Positions 23,501-29,351 of a stretch of DNA of 64,000 nt are shown piece by piece. The number at the start of each line of letters is the position of its first letter. Within the stretch, counting starts at the first letter, position 1. The notes below the pieces were generated by a model. That model was not told where the DNA came from. It worked only from the letters and a program-made list of their open reading frames with translations, and did not search any database. The stretch is from positions 124,001-188,000 of the forward strand of contig CAIOZY010000013.1 in the NCBI GenBank assembly GCA_903862935.1, in the 5' to 3' direction. This DNA comes from an uncultured Opitutaceae bacterium. GTDB taxonomy: Bacteria > Verrucomicrobiota > Verrucomicrobiia > Opitutales > Opitutaceae. Position numbers and translations under genes: made by a program.

Positions 23501-25798
23501 ATAGGCCGGATAGCTGTTTGCCGGCAGGCTCTGATCCTGGCCTTGAAAGACAAGTGACAGCGCCGCTGCCGTAGGGGCTACCACCCGCTGCCAGGGACCG
23601 GCGGCGGTGCGGCCGACGAGGCTTCCGTCGAGCGCCATCGCCGGCGCTGTGATCGCGATCGAGCCGCCGTTTCCACCTTGGAGGTAGCCGGCCTCGTAGA
23701 CCCCGCCGAATTGGGCGGTGGTCGAGGTCGTGACGATTCCCCACTTGGTGTCGGTCGAGGTTGATCCGGTGTACAGCCCGTCGTAGACGCGGTCGGGGGT
23801 CGCCGTGGAAACGTTGTAGATCCGTCCTCCTGCGACGAGGTCTGTCGTCTGCACGACCCCGCCCTGATAGGCTATGGAGCCGCCCGAAACATTGATCGTG
23901 GCTCCGCTCTGAACCACCACGGAGCCTCCCGCGTTGAGGCTCACGGAACCGCCGCTTGTCGTGAGCTCGCCCACCGTCCTCTGGATTAGGGCGATGTAAC
24001 CCGAGATGTCCGCAAGCGGCGTGCCAACCCAGGTCTGCCCGTTGTAGGTGCCGGTCTGGCGTATATCCACCTGGATCGTCTGCCCCCGCAGCGGCCCGTC
24101 GCGCAGGAGGGGATCGTTTGCCAGCTCCGTGCCCAGGAGTTGGGCGGACACAATGTTTTCCGAGATCGCGGCGGCCACGTCGCTAGACCCCGACGCGTCG
24201 ATAACCGCCCCGGAATCCAGGTAGATCTGCCCGCAGAGAAAATCCAGGCTGTCTCTGGCTCCGGTCCCGGCGCCGGTAAAGTTCCAGCCGCCGGCGTCGA
24301 TTTCGATCGCTGCATCGGGGGCTTGAATCGTTGCGTTGCCAGCCAGGTGCACGGCCTGCCCATGCACCGTCAGCTGCGAAGCGAGCGCCAGTTGGGTGCC
24401 CACGACCGTCGCCGTGTCAGCCAACTCCGGCAGTATCCGTGTGACACTTTCCGGCCCGAACGTCACGGTCCCAGTCGCCTGGGGAAAGAATGTGGCCCCG
24501 GAGACCAGACCGCCCGCGCTAACCGCATTGTAATCGGCCAGCAGGTCGATCCGTCCATTGAGGGAAACCGATGTCGAGCTATCGACGAAGCCGAGCTGGC
24601 TGACGCTCGGGCCGACGAGGACCACGTCGCCTCGGGGCACCTGGATGAGGGCGCCCGAGGCATTTGTCGCCTGGCCCGTGCCCTGGCCAATGTACACGTC
24701 CAGCCCCCGCAGGCTCGCATCGGTGCTCGAGTGGGCGGCGAAGCCAACCTGGTTGCCGGCCGCAAGGATGACCTGGCCGTCCGGTGCGGAAAGCGTCCCC
24801 CCGTTCGTCACGTTGGGAGCTGCCAGGACGATCCTGCCCCCGACGTGGTCGGCCGTGGTCGGGGAGGCGATCACCGCCCCGGGCCGGACGGTCACATCGC
24901 CGTTAGCGCCGCCTGGCAGCGGCGATGGGGCCGGATTGAACGCGGGAGTGCCATTCGGCCCGGCGGCGATCGACAGAGAGCTGAGAAGAAATTGGTCGTC
25001 CGGATTGTTCAGCAGGCCCAGGCCGAGCAGGTTCTCGTTTAACGGCAGGGACGAGGCAACGAGCGCGTGCACATTGACCTGAGAGGCTCCTCCGAAGATA
25101 ATCCCATTGGGGTTGATCAGATAGACCTGCCCTGCAGCCGTGACTGAACCCAGGATCTGGGACGGCACGCCGGAAGGATCGAGCACCTCGTTGAAGGCGA
25201 TCCACTCCCCAACATTCGAGCCCCCAGCGGACTGGTCGAAGGCGACGGTGGTCTTGCGGCCGACGTTGAACGTCGTCCAGTGCAACAGGGCCTGCTGCGT
25301 CGTCTGCACGATGGTGACAACCGTGGCACCTCCTGAGGTGGCCTGCGTCGGGTTCTGTGCGCCCAGCCAAAGTGCGTTGGAGCCGGTCGCTGCCTGCAGC
25401 CCACCGAGCCCGAGGCCATCGGCGACAGTCGGAAGCGATTGGCCCACATGGTTGGGATCCGGCCCCAGGCTACCCGAGGCAGCCGCCGCCAGGGCGCGCG
25501 CGGTCGCCTGCATGGTCTGCACGGCCTGAAGTGCCGTGGTAGTCTGGGCCAGCAGGTCCTTCGCGGAAGGTGCTGACGCAGTCGCGGCCGCGACTGCGGA
25601 ACTACCCGCGGCCGCCACGGTGCGGCCCGACCTCAGGAGGTCTGCTGCCGAAAGCCGGCCCACCAGCGCCAGCACCGCGAGCGCGGCGAATGCGCCCGCC
25701 GTGGCCCTGACAACAACGTTGACCCCACGGCCGACTGCCCCCGCGGACCGCGTGGGCAGTCGCCTCAGGCGCCTAAGCGTGGGAGGCATTCCTTTCAC
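14519..25798 (-). CDS. Giant filamentous-hemagglutinin-like TPS exoprotein (TpsA), 3759 aa
   Basis: N-terminal TPS domain (LHWTTFNVGRKTTVAFDQSAGGSNVGEWIAFNEV..GQVYLINPNGIIFGGASQVNVHALVASSL), long beta-helix repeats, ends VPGSLITVEVIGYGGADDGTTY; TpsB in same operon. Confidence 0.93.
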   Translation of the reverse strand: MKGMPPTLRRLRRLPTRSAGAVGRGVNVVVRATAGAFAALAVLALVGRLSAADLLRSGRTVAAAGSSAVAAATASAPSAKDLLAQTTTALQAVQTMQATARALAAAASGSLGPDPNHVGQSLPTVADGLGLGGLQAATGSNALWLGAQNPTQATSGGATVVTIVQTTQQALLHWTTFNVGRKTTVAFDQSAGGSNVGEWIAFNEVLDPSGVPSQILGSVTAAGQVYLINPNGIIFGGASQVNVHALVASSLPLNENLLGLGLLNNPDDQFLLSSLSIAAGPNGTPAFNPAPSPLPGGANGDVTVRPGAVIASPTTADHVGGRIVLAAPNVTNGGTLSAPDGQVILAAGNQVGFAAHSSTDASLRGLDVYIGQGTGQATNASGALIQVPRGDVVLVGPSVSQLGFVDSSTSVSLNGRIDLLADYNAVSAGGLVSGATFFPQATGTVTFGPESVTRILPELADTATVVGTQLALASQLTVHGQAVHLAGNATIQAPDAAIEIDAGGWNFTGAGTGARDSLDFLCGQIYLDSGAVIDASGSSDVAAAISENIVSAQLLGTELANDPLLRDGPLRGQTIQVDIRQTGTYNGQTWVGTPLADISGYIALIQRTVGELTTSGGSVSLNAGGSVVVQSGATINVSGGSIAYQGGVVQTTDLVAGGRIYNVSTATPDRVYDGLYTGSTSTDTKWGIVTTSTTAQFGGVYEAGYLQGGNGGSIAITAPAMALDGSLVGRTAAGPWQRVVAPTAAALSLVFQGQDQSLPANSYPAYSPTPPAVSFSLGAAQAAPAAFSVDASGTPAALGGDRTERVFLSPSLIGSGNFGRLTIDNSDGSIAVATGTGLTLPSGGALALTAASIDIEGSIDAPGGTLGFTALDVSPYANRALTGGAVPVTPTPDPSRGQFTLGSAASLDVAGLIVDDRSTSSSSGSLPMALNGGAVTVRAYSASLASGAVIDVSGGLGISAVAKLTYGSGGAIAISAGEDPLVSSVLGGQLQLYGTLRGYAGSKGGALSLLAPSVQIGGTSSNASTLLLSPSFFTQGGFGTYAISGIGAQSSSGVVTPGLVVAPGTLLEPTEANWVEVPTSGADGTALLQAGLLPSGVRSAVNLTLSAPGARNPYNSASPIVVLGDLVVSEGATVRTDPGGSVTLSGDTVAVLGAVIAPGGSVKVSGGKDSTVLFQNSSQAVPTVDLGPASLLSAAGATLLTPDPRGYRTGSVLPGGTISVSGNIVAESGAVINVSGASDTLFLAPSYSGYANLSPDGLLLVPTRVDSSGGSIILSGAQELFEDATLLGAAGGASALGGGLTVSSGRFYPAGSSAGAATPLDSTLVVTQSGATLPARGSAQSGVSIGNPVTNAAGQALQGQGYIAADRFSAGGFDSVTLAGTVQFKGPVVLSAPQSLKLGTSGVITADSSVSLSAPYISLGMPFQAPESAQQQVSAFQVQGQPFFFAPAYGSGSLSATARLIDVGNLSLQSIGNAILAADGGDIRGDGTLDIAGSILLRAGQIYPPTEVVFNIVAYDSAGSTGQTRQGSVTIVGAGDRPLPLSAGGTLNILGSTINQGGVLRAPIGTINLGWDGVGAAPSDPIAGSSASAPVTRQLNLTAGSLTSVSAVDPSTGQAAVIPYGLELNGTAWIDPAGTDITAGGAPSKAIRLSAVTVSDQAGSTIDLRGGGDLFAYQWVSGTGGTQDVLASLNSFAVIPGYAAAYAPYGPYNTAPLTTNLGSDVGYANAKLTVGGQVYLNASPGLPAGIYTLLPARYALLHGAFLVTPQSGIPPAAAAAQPDGSTVVSGYVRYGLGSSMSAPGLYAAFSVASSSVLAGRAQYAGFSADASLAQGAAAAGSSVPRLPVDSGQLVVTATLAMQVRGSVAAQAPAAGLGGLIDIDSPVDIVIGTATTAVPAGVLELNSADLSAFGAESLLVGGIRQQGSGGISVQTDTGSLTVNNAGQPLSGSDIILVASRSLVLSPGADVEQAGSLASGAESLLLGSSSSVGSGNGLLLRVSASASAPVTRASVDGSTSPALAIGAGANLAGANITVDSTGSTSLDPSASLAGSALFVGSRQIALQLNGAPSIPSGSGMLLSLVELQRIQSAQAISLRSYSSIDIYGSGQIGALSASGAPLIGSLTLNAAEIRGFAANGGTVAFNAQSLVLSNTAGGSAPGPSANPNGTLTFNAGTVTLGAGALAVDQYTQVSVAGTAAILTQGAGSLSVQGGLSLSAPLITAAVGATESVVAGGALSLGGAGVLPAAVTPGLGATLAFAGATISESTSIILPSGQLSLHSTAGDLTITGSARLDVGGVSTAFYDTAASTPGGAISLAADAGSVTVASGAVVTVAAPSSTGSAGSLSVSATGGSFSLGGTLLGTGSAGASFSLDAGSLPGGMLGSLDSSLNAGGFSTSRAFRIRLGDVTVDGLATAKNFVLSADSGSINVTGTIDGTGLQGGSISLAAAGSVTLLSGAVLTVAAQNFDDAGKGGAISLEAGADVNATASRAGFIDVRSGSKIDLSVAGNTTGSGSLGQVSGTLTLRAPASSDGSDIQIRALNGSITGASGIVVLGESIYNVAGAAGTITPAVQASILADGTALGSHAAAIAQRLLPSGGPLADILHIRPGAQVVNPLGDLTLGSPWDLSAYRFGPSANPLALGSGEPGELTLRAAGNLVFADGTNPLTGAASRGSLSDGFGGTSQYGLWDAPVLPAGSLSWSYRLVAGADFAAADFSQVRPIATLSTGSGSLLLGSGSPPLPLQTSATRSAIIPSYYQVIRTGTGDITIAAGRDVQLLNPLATIYTAGTAISNPTTVVSAGDFSLPNLSTPIRNSKLGPSQVPYYGAYYTVEGGNLSISAQGDIVHQLAASDGTISADSSKEMPTDWLYRRGYIDPATGQFGATHAGGEIESTSWWVDFSNFFEGVGALGGGNVVLSAGRDVSNVDAAVVTNTRMAQGVPSLSSLVELGGGDLVVQAGRNINAGVYYVERGQGTLAASGSILTNSTRAALTQYDIIALQATGLTADSTTWLPTTLFLGNGSFNVSAGGGLLLGPVANPFLLPQGLNNNAYDKSYFSTYATTDKLSVSSLTGSVALKDNSYTNSGTLSAWYQNVLLYDPAQSRTYSSYSQPWLRLAETSADPFATDFALMPASLVARAFSGDIDLIGGLVLSPSPTGTVDLAASGSINGLQVNGQITFAGKPVNVWASSAINLSDADPSRIPSAVSPLSLSAAAALTPSVTPTDLMASVDPLFNESGSTEGTYGVIQTKQALHAPGPLHALDPNPVRLYAKSGNVSGLTLFAGKAARVVSGGDITDVAFYLQNNQPGDLTVIAAGRDVIAYDPNSALRTAAQAAGNELEMTASTEPGPGSGNANAGDIQLGGPGTLEVLAGRNLTLGVGPNALDGTAVGITTIGNARNPFLGFAGASVIAGAGIGAVSSLQSSKINFAAFEGAFLDPATAGSEAGRYLPQLGALMDLAHPTSAEVWSKFRALSAPERDRLDLDLFYLVLRDAGRDHNNAASAGFGTYASGFSAISAVFPGSSWGGDLSLTSREVKTESGGDISLFAPGGSLTVGIDLRGNQPIDQGLLTEDGGNISIFARGDVNVGTSRIFTLRGGNEIIWSSTGSIAAGASSKTVQSAPPTRVLIDPQSADVKTDLAGLATGGGIGVLVTVAGVPPGDVDLVAPGGTIDAGDAGIRVSGNLNISAVHVLNTSNIQVSGASAGAVTAVAPSLGGLLAAASTSAAGSAAANALSPQDRAQAAVEVPGSLITVEVIGYGGADDGTTY

Positions 25799-26421
25799 GG
25801 CTTGAAGCGCTGATCGTCCAGCTTGTCCTGGTAGTCCTGAACGAGGTTCTCGAGGCGGGTCCGGGTGGACCCGACAAAGGGCTCCTTGGCGGCCAGGGCT
25901 TCTCCCAGGCTGAACTTCTCGTAACGGGTCAGGATCTCGTTCCCAATTTTCCCGAGCGCTCGGTTGCGCGCCGCGCAGTCGGTGAACCTCCGCTGCAGGA
26001 TCACAAGGTCGGACTCCAGCGCGGCTCGGCGAGCCTCGGTTGCCTTGAGCGTCTCGGCGTACTTGGCTGCGAGCGCCGCTTGCTTCTCCAGGCCGCCTTT
26101 GAGCCGCACGTTCTCGTCCTTCTGCTCGTCGACAAGGGCCTGCAGCGCCGCCGTCGCCTTGGCGGCTGCCGCGCGGTCGGCGGCGGCCTGTTTAGCGAGC
26201 GCGCCCACCTGCTGGGTAAGCTCCCGGGCCTTTTGCTCCATCTCGGCCCGGCCGGCCTCGAGCGCCGAACGTTCCGTCTCAGCCGTGCTGAGCTGGGCCA
26301 GTGCGCTCCGCAATGCCTCGCGGAGCCTCGCCTCGTTGGGGTCGGGCGCGGCCGCCGACAGGGACAACGTTGCGGCGAGACTGAGGATGAGAATCGCTGG
26401 GAGTGCGGGAACGCGGTTCAT
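25795..26421 (-). CDS. Secreted/periplasmic coiled-coil protein of TPS operon
   Basis: Signal peptide MNRVPALPAILILSLAATLSLSAAA; long coiled coil; overlaps TpsA start and porin stop. Confidence 0.75.
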   Translation of the reverse strand: MNRVPALPAILILSLAATLSLSAAAPDPNEARLREALRSALAQLSTAETERSALEAGRAEMEQKARELTQQVGALAKQAAADRAAAAKATAALQALVDEQKDENVRLKGGLEKQAALAAKYAETLKATEARRAALESDLVILQRRFTDCAARNRALGKIGNEILTRYEKFSLGEALAAKEPFVGSTRTRLENLVQDYQDKLDDQRFKP

Positions 26422-26423
26422 GG

Positions 26424-28226
26424 CTAGAATTTGCTGTTGATGTCGAAAAGCAGGAGATCGTTGCGGAAGGTGGGACCGGCCAGTCCCGTGGCGCTCATCC
26501 AGCGCACGGTGAGCCAAACCCGGGGTGCGAGAGCCATGTTGCCCGAGAGGGTGTACCCCTTGTGGTTGGTCCCCAGGAGCGTGCCGCCAAAATCGGCATC
26601 ACAGAACCCATCGACGAGGGCATCGGACTGGACGTTCCGATAGTCCAGGGAAACATTCCAGTCCCAGCGCTGGCGCATGGCGACGGCGCCGGCCGTGATC
26701 CCCACAAACCAGGCGGCGTTACCACCCTCAAACGCCCCGACGCCACCGGCGCTGGGGGCGGCCCCGAGGTTGTTGACCGCCTTGGCCCCGACGGAGTGCC
26801 GGTGGAAGGCCAGGTTGTTGACGTATTCGCCGGTGAGGGCCAGCTGGAACGGGGCGAAATGGTTGTAGTCGAGCCGGCCCGTCAGGTCCAACTCATGGAA
26901 CGGGCTCGCAAGCCCGAAGTACTGGTACTGGTCGATCGCGCCGAAGTTGTTGAGGACCGTCGGCACGATGTTGCGCAGCGCCATGTAGGTGTTGCCTGTC
27001 TGGGCGAAGGCCGGCCTGCTGTCATCGGTGCTGCCGGCGTCTTGCGCAGTGAGCGGCGTGTACGGGGCGGACAGCTTCCCCTCAACATTCGCAAAATAGT
27101 AGTAGGCCCCAGCGAATTTGGCCTCGAAGTCAGAATTTAGCCTCCAGGTGGCCCCTGCCTGAGCCGCGTAAAGCCACTTGTCCTCGCTCTTGAACTTCGC
27201 CGGCTGGTTGGAGGCGAAGTTCAGGTCCGTGTTGAACACGGGGAACGCCCCAATCGTGATGAACGCCGTCAACCCATCGGCGACAACGCGCCGCCCCTGG
27301 ATTACGGCGCCGTCGAAACCGAGGTCGGCGGCCCACAGCATCGTCGTCGCAAAGAACGGGTTGTCGAACCGCCCGACGGTGAAAGTCAACCCCTGCTCGG
27401 CGGTGGTTCCCACCTCATAGCGCAGAAAGCCGCGATCGAGCCAGACAGCGTATTTGCTGAAGTTGCCGCCCTGAGCCTGATTGGCCGAGCCAAGGCTCTG
27501 GTTCTCGGTGACCGGTGAGTTGTTCTCGCCGGTCCCGAAGCGCAGGCCCGAGGTGAACCCGTCCCCGAGGGTGATTGCGGTTCCAAGCCGCGCGCGGATG
27601 CGCACGCGCTGCCGGTTCTGATCCACGTTGTACTGGGGGGAGAAGAGGTTCCCTGAGACGTCAAAGGGCGAGCCGGTGTTGATTGCGTTGAAGTTGGGGA
27701 AGGCTCCGGTGTTGTCGTTGCCCGCCGGCAGCAGGTCTCCCTCGAGGCGGAATCGGAAATCTCCGAAGAACTCGAACCGGGACGTCCACTCCGGAAAGGC
27801 GCGGGGAGACGCCCAGTTTTCCCTGCGGGCCTGTGCCATGACGTCCTGCCGGACCTCGTCGCGGATCTGGGCCTTGACGATCTCGGGAACATAGGTCACC
27901 CGGACCGCCTCCTCGTCCCCCGCGGCCGGGTCCCCCACGGGCTGCCTAGCCTCCTGCGCCGGACTTGGGGCGGCGTTCCGAGAGCGGGCTGCCGCGGCGT
28001 CGGCCTCAGCGAGCTTGATCAGCTCGGCGCCATCGTCCGCAGTGAGGGCTCCCCGCTTCACGAGGCGGTTGATCAGGTTGACTGCGACGTTCTCCGAGAG
28101 TGGGGAGGACGCAGCTTGGGCAACGAGTCCTGAGGGCAATGCGGCCGCCGCGATCGCGAGCCCCAGGGCAAGTGCCCCGGTGCGGCCGAGCGCGCGGCAG
28201 ATCAGTGGGAGTGCGTGCAGGGACAT
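26424..28226 (-). CDS. Putative porin (outer membrane beta-barrel, 600 aa)
   Basis: Signal peptide, N-terminal SLH/coiled-like segment (LINRLVKRGALTADDGAELIKL), barrel strands ending LLLFDINSKF. Confidence 0.85.
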   Translation of the reverse strand: MSLHALPLICRALGRTGALALGLAIAAAALPSGLVAQAASSPLSENVAVNLINRLVKRGALTADDGAELIKLAEADAAAARSRNAAPSPAQEARQPVGDPAAGDEEAVRVTYVPEIVKAQIRDEVRQDVMAQARRENWASPRAFPEWTSRFEFFGDFRFRLEGDLLPAGNDNTGAFPNFNAINTGSPFDVSGNLFSPQYNVDQNRQRVRIRARLGTAITLGDGFTSGLRFGTGENNSPVTENQSLGSANQAQGGNFSKYAVWLDRGFLRYEVGTTAEQGLTFTVGRFDNPFFATTMLWAADLGFDGAVIQGRRVVADGLTAFITIGAFPVFNTDLNFASNQPAKFKSEDKWLYAAQAGATWRLNSDFEAKFAGAYYYFANVEGKLSAPYTPLTAQDAGSTDDSRPAFAQTGNTYMALRNIVPTVLNNFGAIDQYQYFGLASPFHELDLTGRLDYNHFAPFQLALTGEYVNNLAFHRHSVGAKAVNNLGAAPSAGGVGAFEGGNAAWFVGITAGAVAMRQRWDWNVSLDYRNVQSDALVDGFCDADFGGTLLGTNHKGYTLSGNMALAPRVWLTVRWMSATGLAGPTFRNDLLLFDINSKF

Positions 28227-28241
28227 GAGAGGAAGGTGAGG

Positions 28242-28941
28242 CTAGTCGGGCGGGCGGGCGCCAACGCGAAGAACGATGGGACTGGGCATGCCGACCGGCG
28301 GAGGGTCGGGAAGCTGGAAGCCGGTGAGAATCTCCTGGCGGATGACCTGGTCCAAACCGGGGTCCCCGGTGGATCCCTTAATCCGGGCCCGGGTGACGCG
28401 GCCTGCTGCGTCCGGCCAAATACGGACCTCGAGTTGAAAGTGGGCTCTTCGGACCCGGGGATCCCGACGCAGGGCGTCGGCGATCGCGACCTGGACCTCG
28501 CTTGCGTACCAGCCCCACCGTCCGGCGCGCCCTGCCGCGTTGTCACCCCCGCGACCGAGCGAACGGCCGTCGTCAGCGCCAAGGCCGAACGCATCCCCTG
28601 AGCCGTCGCCCCTGATCCCGGTTCCCAATGACGGCGTCGGAGCGCTCTGGGGCTTATCGTCCGGCTTGGTCTCATTGTCGTCCACCGGGACCTGATCGAT
28701 CATCTTCTGGTCCAGCATCTTGGGCTCCGGGGGGCGTGCGACCGGAGGGGGAGGGGGAGGGGGGGGCCACGATCCGCACAAGGGAGACCGATGGCGGTCT
28801 GCGGAGCGGCTTACGGTGCTGGGAGAGCGCCTGCGAGACAAACAGCGCCCCGACGATCGCGATGATCGCCATCGCCCCGAGCGCGAAGCCGAACCGCTTG
28901 ATCGGCGAGGGCCTGTCGAGATCGTCGGTGTTGCCGCTCAT
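28242..28941 (-). pseudogene. TonB-family energy transducer, reading frame interrupted at C8 tract (possible phase-variable or miscalled gene)
   Basis: N-terminal half ORF 28672..28941 (TM anchor), C-terminal half ORF 28242..28841 (TonB C-terminal domain); deleting 1 nt at 28759-28766 fuses them into 232 aa. Confidence 0.8.
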
Positions 28942-28952
28942 TGTTGGGAGGC

Positions 28953-29351
28953 TCAGCGCGGCTTGGTGGCCAGTCCGACCTGGGTGATGTTGAGGCGTCC
29001 GAGCACATCCAGCACATCCATGATATTCTGGTACTGCGTCAGCGTGTCCCCCTTGACGACCACGGGGAAGTCGGGCGACTGAGCCCTCAGTTGGGTCAGG
29101 CGCTGCTCCAGTTCGCTCAGCGTCACCGGCATTGTGTCCAGGAAGATCTTACCGTCGTTGTTAACGGTGATCGCCCGGGTCTTGGGCTTGGCGAGGCTCG
29201 GGGCGGGACTTGCCTTCGGCAGGTTGACCTTCACCCCCTGGACCGCCGCGGTGGTCATAAGGATGAAAATGACGAGCAGCACATACGCCAGGTCCAACAT
29301 CGGGGTGATGTTGATCTCGTCGTAGGGCTTTCCTTGGTCCTGGGTGGTCAT
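28953..29351 (-). CDS. exbD: Biopolymer transport protein ExbD
   Basis: INITPMLDLAYVLLVIFILMTTAAVQGVKVNLPKA; periplasmic ExbD domain. Confidence 0.93.
   Translation of the reverse strand: MTTQDQGKPYDEINITPMLDLAYVLLVIFILMTTAAVQGVKVNLPKASPAPSLAKPKTRAITVNNDGKIFLDTMPVTLSELEQRLTQLRAQSPDFPVVVKGDTLTQYQNIMDVLDVLGRLNITQVGLATKPR

Noticed and set aside
14519-25798. Contact-dependent inhibition (CdiA/CdiI) system
   Set aside because: No VENN-type motif, toxin-like C-terminus or small immunity ORF downstream; operon layout is adhesin-type TPS
14519-25798. Many plus-strand ORFs (60-400 aa) inside the TpsA region
   Set aside because: Frame shadows of a single very long repetitive GC-rich CDS
28672-28941. 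Stand-alone 89-aa membrane protein
   Set aside because: Better explained as the N-terminal half of the TonB gene separated by a one-base homopolymer shift
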